Assembly: GCA_015066515.1 (NCBI GenBank)
Contig: SVOH01000010.1
Span: 1-64,000, forward strand
Length of the DNA: 64,000 bases
From: Oscillospiraceae bacterium
GTDB taxonomy: Bacteria; Bacillota; Clostridia; Oscillospirales; Acutalibacteraceae
Reading direction: 5' to 3'
The notes beneath the pieces were generated by a model. It was given only the letters and a program-made list of their open reading frames with translations. It was not told the DNA's origin and made no database searches. The first letter of the stretch is position 1. Every line of letters starts with the position of its first letter. Shown here in pieces: positions 52,834 through 62,200 of the stretch. The position numbers were made by a program, and so were the translations under genes.

Positions 52834-53907
52834 ATGAAGGATGTAATTTTACAGCTTGATTCTATAAGCAAGTCTTTTGATGAAAAACCGATTTTAGAAA
52901 AATTGAATTTAGAGATAGGAAGAAACGAATTTGTAACTTTGCTTGGTCCTTCGGGCTGCGGCAAATCTACCACTTTACGTATTATTGGTGGATTTGAAAA
53001 ACCTGACGAGGGCAGGGTAATATTTGAAGGAAAAGATATTACAAATCTTTCTCCGGACAAACGCAATGTTAATACTGTTTTCCAAAAGTATTCATTGTTT
53101 CCTAATATGAATGTAGAAGAAAATATTGCCTTTGGTCTAAAGCTTAAGAAAAAAAGCCAGCAATATATAAAAGACAAGATAAATTATGCGTTGAAGCTTG
53201 TAAATATGGATGGTTATGGCCACAGAAAGCCAATGTCGCTTAGCGGTGGCCAGCAGCAGCGTGTTGCTATTGCCAGAGCAATCGTAAACGAGCCGCAGAT
53301 TCTTCTTCTTGATGAGCCGTTGGGCGCATTAGATTTAAAACTTCGTCACGAAATGCAGCGCGAGCTTATTAAAATTAAAAAAGAGGTTGGTATTACCTTT
53401 ATATATGTTACTCACGATCAGGAAGAAGCGCTTACTATGTCAGATCGTATTGTTGTTATGAATAAAGGTATTGTTCAGCAAATAGGAACCTCGAAAAGTA
53501 TTTACGACGAGCCACAAAATGCCTTTGTTGCTGACTTTATAGGCGATAGCAATATCATTGACGGCATTATGAAAGAGGATCGATTGGTACAAATTCAAAA
53601 CGTTTCTATTTCTTGTGTAGATGAGGGCTTTGGTAAAGATGAGTTGGTTGACGTTGTAATAAGGCCCGAGGATTTGGTTATTGTAAAGGAAGAAAAGGGC
53701 TTCCTTAAGGGTATGGTAATAAGCGTTATTTTTAAGGGTGCTTATTATGAAATTAAGGTGCGTGTGGGTAATTATGAGTGGAAGGTGCAAAGTGTAAATC
53801 CTGCACAACCGGGATCGATTGTTGGATTGACCATTTTGCCTGAAAATATCCAAATTATGCACAAGCCTCATTCAGAGGATGCGGAGGTTGCAAAGGAAGA
53901 TGAATAA
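52834..53907 (+). CDS. potA: Spermidine/putrescine ABC transporter ATPase
   Basis: A 357-residue ATPase with Walker A GPSGCGKST (38-46), Q-loop VFQKYSLFP, signature LSGGQQQR (about 135-142), Walker B ILLLDEP, the switch His in THDQ and a C-terminal TOBE domain (about 240-350). It energises polyamine import with PotB and PotC. AAGGAGG lies 5-6 bases before the ATG at 52834. Its last codons overlap the potB start. Confidence 0.92.
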   Translation: MKDVILQLDSISKSFDEKPILEKLNLEIGRNEFVTLLGPSGCGKSTTLRIIGGFEKPDEGRVIFEGKDITNLSPDKRNVNTVFQKYSLFPNMNVEENIAFGLKLKKKSQQYIKDKINYALKLVNMDGYGHRKPMSLSGGQQQRVAIARAIVNEPQILLLDEPLGALDLKLRHEMQRELIKIKKEVGITFIYVTHDQEEALTMSDRIVVMNKGIVQQIGTSKSIYDEPQNAFVADFIGDSNIIDGIMKEDRLVQIQNVSISCVDEGFGKDELVDVVIRPEDLVIVKEEKGFLKGMVISVIFKGAYYEIKVRVGNYEWKVQSVNPAQPGSIVGLTILPENIQIMHKPHSEDAEVAKEDE

Positions 53908-54736
53908 AAAAGAAAGGGCAAACAAGCAAAGTCTGATTTCGTCACCATATATTATATGGGTGATTGGTTTTACTGTATTGCCGCTTTTGGTAATCTTCCG
54001 CTATGCTTTTACCGATTCAAATGGTAATTTTACCTTTAAAAATGTATTTGCCACATTTGATATGATTCATATGAAAGCAATTATCTATTCGCTAGGTATT
54101 GCATTAGGCTGCACGGTTATTTGTGTTTTGCTGTCATATCCTCTTGTTATGGCATTGAGATGTCTTAATTTAAAGAAGCAAAAGTTTACGTTGTTTATAT
54201 TTATTTTACCTATGTGGATGAACTTTATTTTGCGCGTTTTGGCTTGGCAAATGATTTTATCCAACAACGGTATATTAAATTTTGTTCTTACCGGCATCGG
54301 TTTAGAGCCGCTTCGTATTGCAAATACGGGCACTGCACTTATGATAGGTGTTGTGTACGATTATCTTCCGTATATGGTGCTTCCAATATATAATGCTATA
54401 TCAGAGATAGACGAAGATATAATTGAAGCGGCCAAGGACTTGGGCGCAGATGGGTTTACAGTATTTTGTAAAATTATTTTTCCTATGTCACTACCGGGAC
54501 TATTAAGCGGAATAGTTATGGTTTTTGTTCCAACTATGACTTCATTTGTAATATCCGATATTTTAGGTGGCGGCAAGGTGCAATTGATAGGCAATGTTAT
54601 AGAGCAAGAATTTACTAAAGCGGCCAACTGGAATCTTGGTTCCGGACTGTCTGTATCGTTAATGATTTTTGTGCTTATAAGTATGGCATTTACAACCAAA
54701 AATGATAACGAAGGAAAGGGGACTGCTATATGGTAG
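53900..54736 (+). CDS. potB: Spermidine/putrescine ABC transporter permease B
   Basis: A 278-residue permease with six membrane helices and the EAA motif EAAKDLGADGFTVFCKIIFP for contact with PotA. The ATG at 53900 overlaps the potA stop and has AAAGGAAG upstream. It overlaps potC by 7 bases. Confidence 0.9.
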   Translation: MNKKERANKQSLISSPYIIWVIGFTVLPLLVIFRYAFTDSNGNFTFKNVFATFDMIHMKAIIYSLGIALGCTVICVLLSYPLVMALRCLNLKKQKFTLFIFILPMWMNFILRVLAWQMILSNNGILNFVLTGIGLEPLRIANTGTALMIGVVYDYLPYMVLPIYNAISEIDEDIIEAAKDLGADGFTVFCKIIFPMSLPGLLSGIVMVFVPTMTSFVISDILGGGKVQLIGNVIEQEFTKAANWNLGSGLSVSLMIFVLISMAFTTKNDNEGKGTAIW

Positions 54737-55527
54737 AGAAAATCAAACGAATTATAAGCGGCGGTTACCTTGGACTTATTGTGTTGTTTTTGTATGCACC
54801 TATTTTGGTGCTTATGGTGCTATCATTTAACAATTCGCGTTCACGTGTTGTGTGGGGCGGCTTTACATTTAAATGGTACCAAAGTTTGTTTGAAAATGAA
54901 CAAATTATGGAAGCGTTGGTTACGACCTTGCTTTTGGCACTTGTGGCGGCTGTAGTCGCTACAATTATTGGAGTTACCGCGGCGATTGGTATGAACGCCA
55001 TGCAACAAAAGAGCTATAAACTTATGATGATGTTTACTAATATTCCTATGCTTAATGCCGATGTCGTTACGGGTATAGCTCTTATGCTGTGGATGGTAAA
55101 TTTTATACCACTAGGATTTGGTAGTGTGCTTATTTCGCATATTACATTTTGTATTCCATATGTTATTTTAAGTGTAATGCCAAAAATTCGGCAGATGAAT
55201 ATGAGTATTTACGAAGCCGCAAGAGACTTGGGAGCAAATACGGTTTACGCATTTGCAAAGGTAATTTTGCCTCAAATTATAGGTGGAATTATCTCGGGAT
55301 TTTTTATGGCATTTACTATGTCGATGGATGATTTTGTCATCACGTATTTTACAAAGGGCGCGGGCGTAAACACGCTGTCTACAATGATATACGGCGAAAT
55401 AAGAAAAGGCATTAAGCCTGAAATGTACGCGCTTTCAACAATTATTTTTGTAATTATTTTTTTAATATTGTTGGTAGTTAATTGTCTACCGGAAAAGAAT
55501 AAAAAAGTAGAGGAGAAAAAGTTTTAG
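54730..55527 (+). CDS. potC: Spermidine/putrescine ABC transporter permease C
   Basis: A 265-residue permease with six membrane helices. The opening LFLYAPILVLMVLSFNNS, the cytoplasmic EAARDLGANTVYAFAKVILP loop and the MSMDDFVITYF segment are PotC signatures. It starts inside the potB end; potD follows immediately. Confidence 0.92.
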   Translation: MVEKIKRIISGGYLGLIVLFLYAPILVLMVLSFNNSRSRVVWGGFTFKWYQSLFENEQIMEALVTTLLLALVAAVVATIIGVTAAIGMNAMQQKSYKLMMMFTNIPMLNADVVTGIALMLWMVNFIPLGFGSVLISHITFCIPYVILSVMPKIRQMNMSIYEAARDLGANTVYAFAKVILPQIIGGIISGFFMAFTMSMDDFVITYFTKGAGVNTLSTMIYGEIRKGIKPEMYALSTIIFVIIFLILLVVNCLPEKNKKVEEKKF

Positions 55528-55528
55528 A

Positions 55529-56578
55529 ATGAAAAAGGTTGGTATTTTTCTTATTGTAATTTGTATGCTATTATCAAGCGTTGGTTGTGGAAACAAGCGC
55601 GAGATCGTAGGCACGCTTACGGTGTTTAATTACGGCGATTATATTGATCAGGATATGCTTGATTTGTTTACTGAAGAAACAGGTATTGAAGTAAAGTACG
55701 AAGAAGCCTTGACTCCAGAAGAAATGTACACCAAATACAAGGCAGGGGCAATTAACTATGATTTGGTTTGCAGTACCGACTATATGATTCAAAAACTTAT
55801 TTCAGAAGGTGAGCTTAAAGAGCTTGATATGTCCTTGATTACCAATAAAGATAACATTGGTGAGCGTTATTGGGAATTCTCAAAGTCGTTTGACCCCGAA
55901 AACAAATACACCGTTCCGTATTTTTGGGGAACATTGGGAATATTATATGATAAAACCCGTGTAAAAGCACCCGTTGATAGCTGGGGAGTATTGTTTAACG
56001 GTGACTATGCCGGTGAAATAATTATGCAGAACAGTATGCGTGATACCTTTATGTTAGCGCTTAAGTATTTGGGATATTCTTTGAATTCTAATGATGAGAA
56101 TGAAGTTCGTCAAGCGCAACAGCTTTTGCTTGAGCAAAAGCCCGATGTTCAAGCATATCTTGTTGACGAAGCAAGAGACGAGGTTGTAGCAGGCAACGCT
56201 GTTATGGCGGTTGTTTATTCGGGAGAAGCATATCTTGGCAAAACCTACAATGAAAATTTAGAGTATGTTGTTCCAAAAGAAGGCTCAAACGTGTGGCTTG
56301 ATTCTTGGGGAATTACCCAAAAGTGCAAAAACGTTGAAGCTGCACATAAGTTTTTAGATTTTCTATGCAGAGAAGATGTTGCCAAGACAAATTTTGAATA
56401 TATCTATTTTTCAACTCCAAATGACGCAGTAATAAACAGCCTTTCAGAAGAGGAGCGCAACGATGAAACAATAGTTCCTTCTGAAAAATCAACCGAAAAT
56501 TGCGAGGTTTGCGTTCAGACCAACGCAGATATCACCGAGCTTATGAACGAATTGTGGAAAGAATTAAAATCGGAATAG
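55529..56578 (+). CDS. potD: Spermidine/putrescine-binding lipoprotein
   Basis: A 349-residue substrate-binding lipoprotein with lipobox LSSVGCGN (Cys about 20) and a type II periplasmic-binding fold. TVFNYGDYID, YEEALTPEEMYTKY, VPYFWGTLGILYDK and WLDSWGITQKCKN match PotD, including acidic and aromatic residues that hold the polyamine. It begins 2 bases after potC and closes the transporter set. Confidence 0.9.
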   Translation: MKKVGIFLIVICMLLSSVGCGNKREIVGTLTVFNYGDYIDQDMLDLFTEETGIEVKYEEALTPEEMYTKYKAGAINYDLVCSTDYMIQKLISEGELKELDMSLITNKDNIGERYWEFSKSFDPENKYTVPYFWGTLGILYDKTRVKAPVDSWGVLFNGDYAGEIIMQNSMRDTFMLALKYLGYSLNSNDENEVRQAQQLLLEQKPDVQAYLVDEARDEVVAGNAVMAVVYSGEAYLGKTYNENLEYVVPKEGSNVWLDSWGITQKCKNVEAAHKFLDFLCREDVAKTNFEYIYFSTPNDAVINSLSEEERNDETIVPSEKSTENCEVCVQTNADITELMNELWKELKSE

Positions 56579-56601
56579 TTTTAACCTAAAGGGGTAAGAA
56601 C

Positions 56602-58575
56602 ATGGAATATAAGATATTGACCGGCGAAAACATAAACGAAGATTTTCTTGAAAAAATAATGGAAGTTGATCGCGAATGTTATGCCAAAGAATATGTTGGC
56701 GAGCTTGCCAATATGCAGGTGCGCTACCGCAAGAACAAGCAGTCGTTTGTGTGCGTAATGGATGGAGATCTTGTTGCAGGATACATCAACTTTTTTCCGG
56801 TTGTTGATAGTTTGTGGGAAGATATTGTTGATACCGGTATGCATATCCGTGACGATGATATTACTGCAGATGAAGTTGCAGATTTTTGCAAGGGAGAAGA
56901 TCACAACCTGTACATTCTTTCGGTAGTAATTAGAGAGCAGTACAGAGGTAAAAAGCAGGGCCAAAAACCAGTTGTAAAGATACTTACAGATGCTTTTATC
57001 GATTATCTTAACAAACTTCAAAGCGATGGATATGCCATAAATGCCATTGCGGCAACTGCCGTTTCAGATGGTGGAAAAAAATTTCTCAGAAACTGTATGT
57101 TCGGTGAGCGTAGAAAATTGACTGACGGCAATATCGTTTATGTTTGTGAGGATGAATATTTAGAGAAGCTGTTGAGTAACAAGCTATATTTTAAGACTTT
57201 TCAAGATGACGTGTATTTGTTTATACCATACGTAGATAACGTATCAAATCCAAAAATGCCGACCTTTTTGGCAAACAAGGCAACAGGCGAGCACGATGCG
57301 GTTCTTCCCGAAATAGTGCAAAAAATGTTAGAGGAGCTTGATGATTGTCTAAAATATGAATATAAGAGCGACGTTGTGGATGAAGTACAACGAGTATCAT
57401 TAGGCGAATTCAAATTAATGCACACCTTGGACTTATATCCTGAATCACCGGATGAAATACCTCATATAGTTGGCGAAGAAACCGTATATGCATCACTATT
57501 GGCTCATCAGCGCTCTCATATGTATGTGGTTATGCTCTTTATTCCAAATTGCGCATATTCGACCTCTCAGCTTGAGGATCAGGTATCGCAGAAGTATTTG
57601 ATGATTCGTAACCAAGATGACGTAGATCAAAGAGGTTATTATGTTTATAAAAATTTAAACGAATATTTATTTGACGAGTATGGTCTTATTCAATGCGGTA
57701 ACGGAAAATCTATTTTGTGTATGTCTAAAAAACCTGAAACCGATCAAGAATTTTTAAATATTCTTGCAGGTGAGAGCTACAACAGTATGCGACAGGATTT
57801 CTTTATCCGTTACAAAAAATTAGAGGATAGCGCTAAAGATAACAAGGCAATTTATGATTACTACGAAGCGTATATGACGGAATCGGTTGTGGCGATTATA
57901 TTTGGCGAAGATGTTTTCAAGATAGATAAAAACAGCCTTAACAAAAACCGAGCAGAAATAGAAAAGGGCAAGGAACGTGTTTCTTTGACAGCGACATACG
58001 TATTTATTGTTGAAATGATTATGTTTCAAAATATTGCTCTTAACCGTGTTATAAACAAGGTATCTAAGGCTTTGTCACACGATGGCGATATCGATTATGA
58101 TTATGTAATGCAGTTGAATGAAGACTATGCAAAAACTGTAAAATTCTGGCAAAGCAATAACTTTAAATATTTTGGAACACAACGCGAGGCGGAGCAAATC
58201 CGCCGAGCATTTGATAACGACGAGCTTTTAGCAAACTATCGTTCACAGCAAGACTTTCTTGAGCACATGGTTGAGGTTAAGACAGCAAGAAACGAACACA
58301 GAAGTGACCTTGCTATGAACATTATTCTTTTTATGCTGGCAATTGTGGAAGCAAGGGATTATATTACGCAAATTATCAGCGGAATCTATAGCACAATAGG
58401 CGGAGATATTTCAATAGCGGAATCAGCAAGCGGCACATTTGATACCCTTCTTTTAGGCATAGGTCCGTTGATTTTGGTTATTGTTTTGACTCTTAGAAAA
58501 AAACGCTACCGCGAAAACAATCAAAGATTGAGAAAAAACAAGGCGGGGAAAAAACAAAATGAAAATAAAAATTAG
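56602..58575 (+). CDS. GNAT-like domain fused to a large domain with C-terminal membrane helices
   Basis: A 657-residue protein. Residues about 1-190 look like a GNAT acetyltransferase: VAGYINFFPV, then LYILSVVIREQYRGKKQG, which fits the acetyl-CoA loop (R/Q-x-x-G-x-G/A), and a late strand with FGERRKL. Residues about 190-560 are an unrecognised mixed domain. Two membrane helices lie near 575-600 and 620-640, with a very basic tail (RKKRYRENNQRLRKNKAGKK). In a polyamine-uptake operon it could acetylate polyamines at the membrane, but the substrate is inference. AAGGGG precedes the ATG; it overlaps the next gene by 17 bases. Confidence 0.55.
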   Translation: MEYKILTGENINEDFLEKIMEVDRECYAKEYVGELANMQVRYRKNKQSFVCVMDGDLVAGYINFFPVVDSLWEDIVDTGMHIRDDDITADEVADFCKGEDHNLYILSVVIREQYRGKKQGQKPVVKILTDAFIDYLNKLQSDGYAINAIAATAVSDGGKKFLRNCMFGERRKLTDGNIVYVCEDEYLEKLLSNKLYFKTFQDDVYLFIPYVDNVSNPKMPTFLANKATGEHDAVLPEIVQKMLEELDDCLKYEYKSDVVDEVQRVSLGEFKLMHTLDLYPESPDEIPHIVGEETVYASLLAHQRSHMYVVMLFIPNCAYSTSQLEDQVSQKYLMIRNQDDVDQRGYYVYKNLNEYLFDEYGLIQCGNGKSILCMSKKPETDQEFLNILAGESYNSMRQDFFIRYKKLEDSAKDNKAIYDYYEAYMTESVVAIIFGEDVFKIDKNSLNKNRAEIEKGKERVSLTATYVFIVEMIMFQNIALNRVINKVSKALSHDGDIDYDYVMQLNEDYAKTVKFWQSNNFKYFGTQREAEQIRRAFDNDELLANYRSQQDFLEHMVEVKTARNEHRSDLAMNIILFMLAIVEARDYITQIISGIYSTIGGDISIAESASGTFDTLLLGIGPLILVIVLTLRKKRYRENNQRLRKNKAGKKQNENKN

Positions 58576-59137
58576 TTTTTGGAATAACAAATGGTTGTGG
58601 ACGGCAATTTTGTTTTGTGTGGCGGTATTATTTTCTTGCTTGCAACCATTACAGTTTGTAGAAGGTGGAGAATTTACCTTTTTTAGTATGCTGGCTCTTG
58701 TTTTGATTGGGTATTTCTTTGGCTGGAAGCAAATGTTTGTTTCTACCGTGGCATTTATTGCTGTAAAAATTTGGATAGACTGGCCGTTTCCAAACCTAAA
58801 GCCTGACGCCGAAATCTCGGACTATATTTTTGGCTATGGCGTGCTTATAATAGGCGGCATAATAGCACATAAAAAAGACAATCTTAAATTGGGGTACATT
58901 GTTGCAGTAACCTTAAGGTATATAGAAAGTATTATAAATTGTTTGATTTTTCACTATATTGCAACCGATTCGGTGTGGGCTAATGTTAAAGAGGCGTTTG
59001 GTTATAGTGCGTTGTACGTAATAAGCGAGGCGGTAGTTACGTTGGTGATTTTGTTTATCCCTAAAGTTATAGAGGCAATTGAGTACTGGAAATACGTTTC
59101 AAACAATGATATGCCGATAGATTTAGATACATATTAA
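58559..59137 (+). CDS. ThiT-like ECF S component or related membrane protein
   Basis: A 192-residue membrane protein with about six helices. LALVLIGYFFGWKQMFVSTV followed by KIWIDWPFPN and DYIFGYGVLIIGGII resembles the ThiT thiamine-binding S component (GYxxG then a Pro-rich loop and a DY-xxG segment). It starts inside the previous gene, so it belongs to the polyamine operon. The thiamine specificity is not certain because no TPP riboswitch is present. Confidence 0.5.
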   Translation: MKIKISFWNNKWLWTAILFCVAVLFSCLQPLQFVEGGEFTFFSMLALVLIGYFFGWKQMFVSTVAFIAVKIWIDWPFPNLKPDAEISDYIFGYGVLIIGGIIAHKKDNLKLGYIVAVTLRYIESIINCLIFHYIATDSVWANVKEAFGYSALYVISEAVVTLVILFIPKVIEAIEYWKYVSNNDMPIDLDTY

Positions 59138-59142
59138 AAAAC

Positions 59143-59178
59143 AAAAAGAACTTATGCTTTAACATAAGTTCTTTTTTG
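59143..59178 (+). terminator. Terminator of the polyamine operon
   Basis: AAGAACTTATG pairs with CATAAGTTCTT, followed by TTTTG. Confidence 0.85.
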
Positions 59179-59207
59179 TTGCCATATCTATGATTTTGTG
59201 TTATTAT
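59179..59207 (+). promoter_or_regulatory. Promoter of the GH16-type gene
   Basis: TTGCCA (59179-59184) and TATTAT (59202-59207) with 17-base spacing; a TATAAT just downstream is an alternative -10 box. Confidence 0.5.
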
Positions 59208-59257
59208 ATATAATGAAAAAATATAGTTTTGAGCACATTAATTGAAGGAGCATATTG

Positions 59258-62200
59258 ATGAAATTTTGCAAAAGAGTTTTAAGTTGTTTTTTGATACTAA
59301 CAATGATTGTAAGCACCATAAATTTTTTGGGCGGTAGTATCAATACAACTGTATCAGCAGCGACTGACATTTTGGTAGATAAGATATCAATTTGGAGTGG
59401 CAGTGCGGCATCTGACTTTGCGGGTGGAGATGGCACTAAAGAAAACCCGTATATAATAGCAACCGCAGATCAGCTTTATCTTGCGCTTAGTAAAATCACA
59501 GGACAAACTACGGGCGTAGAAACCATAGAATCTGTTACGGGCGGCTATCAGTCTGACAAGATTTTAAAACAAGGGGCAACCGATGTTTACGTTCCGGTTT
59601 ATACACCCCACTATTATAAGGTGGCCGACGGACTCGAGTCTATTTATCTCAATAATATAGTTGGTAATGAAACACTAAACGATATCAAGGCCATGGTGTC
59701 GAGCGGCATTGCAAAAGCGTGGAAAATCAATAATAGCTTTGTTGGTCATCTTGACGGTAACGGCGTAACCATTTACGGCATGTATTCTTCTACCGGTCAG
59801 GGCTTTGTAAGTAAACTTGACGGTTCTTCTGCAGTTAAAAACTTTAACTTTGATTCTTGTTATGTTAGTGGTGCAGGCTCTGCGGCAATGGTTACAACCT
59901 CTTTAGGCAGCTATCTAAACGATAGTACTATTATTGCTATTTCAAATATTTCGGTTCGCAACTCGCTTATAAAAACAAGCCGCAACATTATGCTTACTCC
60001 AAGAACCGATAACGCATATTATAATCATAGTCCGGGCGCTGCGGGTGTTGTTGCTACCACCGCTACTTGTGAAAATCTAACTGTAGCAAACTGCCTTTTT
60101 GACGGTTTTTCTTGTGAAAGAGAAATAGGAATTGCCTCTGAAGCTACGGTGGATATGATTGGCGGTATTGCAAGTGGCGGTAATACCTGGAATAACGTTA
60201 CAATAGTCGGCTGCGTTGCTTTAGGCGCACCGTTGGTTGACCAAATTTATAAAAGCGATAAAGAAGTATTTTATGTTCGCTACGATACTAATGTTGGTTA
60301 TCCTGTAAACTTTAAAAACTCTTATTCAAATGTAACTACTGTTATCCCTGAAAAGTATCCTAATAAATATGACAAACTCAAAAACATTGGTATGATAGAT
60401 ACAAAAGCGGTTTACGAAATGATGGATATGCCGGGCCTTAACTGGAGTGATAACTGGCAGTTAGCTGTTGTTAGTGGTGGCGAGGACAAGTTTAACGGTG
60501 AAACGCGTATAATACCTACGGTGAAAGTGAACTCGGATGTCGACGCTGTATTTTCTGATTACGCTTCAAAAATAACAGAACAAAACAATAATGGCGGCGC
60601 ATATAGTGTGTTTGGCGGCGCATATTATAGTGGAACGTACGGTATGTATCATACGCTTATGGGCTCCGGTACCGAAGAAGACCCATATATGATTCACAAC
60701 GCTTTTGAGTTAGCGCGCGCAATTGCGTCGGGTGGTATGAATGTGTATAACCGACTTTATTATAAGCTTGCTTGCGATATTGACGCTTCGGGCGCTACCT
60801 GGATTACACAGGACCCTATATCTATATCAGGAACCGAAAGGTATAAATATATAGAATTTGGCGGTCAATTAGACGGCGATGGTCACGTTGTGACGGGTGT
60901 TATTGTTGGTGACGACCAATCGGTAGGACTTATACCAATACTTGCAAAAACCGGCGTGGTCAAAAATCTTCACATAAGAAATAGCTGCTTTATATCCGGA
61001 AGCGAATATGCAGGCGCTATTGTAGGTGATACGCAGATAGGCGCGCAAATAATTGGTTGCTCGGTAGAAGATAGCGTAGTTGCAAGCTGTAGAACCGACA
61101 ATCATATTGCCGGAAGACTTAAAGGCACCGTGCTTAAAGACAGTTATTATATAGCCAACGAAGAATCGACTGTTACTGCTAAAACCAGATATTACAAGCA
61201 AAACGGTGCAATAGGCAGCATTGATGTTGAGAACAACCAAGACACTTGGTATAGAGGCGGTAAAGACGGCAGTGTTGTAAGACTTAAAAACTTTGCCGAG
61301 GCAAAAACCTTTACCGATGTTGACGGCGACGGTGTTGCCAATGAGTATACAGCGCGGGATTTAGCGGCTTTGCGTCAAAAACTGCTCCTTGATAAAAGTT
61401 ATAGATATTTATATGCAGACGTTGACCGCAATGGCGAAACCGACATACTTGACCTTGTTATTTTATGCAATGAAATGATAGGTGATTTTAGCAATCCAAA
61501 CAATGACTTTTGGCGTAATGTTAAACTCGGTAGGATTAATATTTATTACGGTGAAAATGACAGCTACGACGCCGCACGTAAACTAGAACTTTATCTTGAA
61601 GCGGCAGTACCTGATATTGATATAAAAAAGGTTGTATCGGCCGAAAAAACCGTCTCTGGCACCTTTAGCGATGCAAATGCGGTTTATGTTCATTCAAACG
61701 ATTTGATTGGCAAGCCAAAGGGAACAATTGAAATTATTGTTGGCGATATTGCAAATTATAGCGATTATGCTAAAAACACACTTGATGTTAATGACTACTC
61801 TATTACGTATGATACACAAAAGGGTGTGCTATGGTTTAAAGGTGGCTCATTTACAGGCGTAGAGCAGGCAGTACTTGATTTTATAGGCAATTCAGGGGTC
61901 GAAACAGGCAAGATTTATACTGTTGATAAAGCAACCTTGCCGATTGAAAAGCAGGCAAAAACCGTACTTGTTGACACCGATTACGATGGCGAAGCAGACA
62001 CTGAAAAAGTGATGTATTATGCTTGGGGCGACGAGTTTGCCGGTATTAAGGATGTTGAAACAGGTGAAAACTCTCAGATTTCAGTAGACACTTGGAATCA
62101 CGCTCGTATGCGCACCGAAACAGAGGTTGGCAAGGGTGGAAACTACAATAACGTAGAAACTGCAAACGAACAAGAATTACCAAAGCTTTACGCCATAAAA

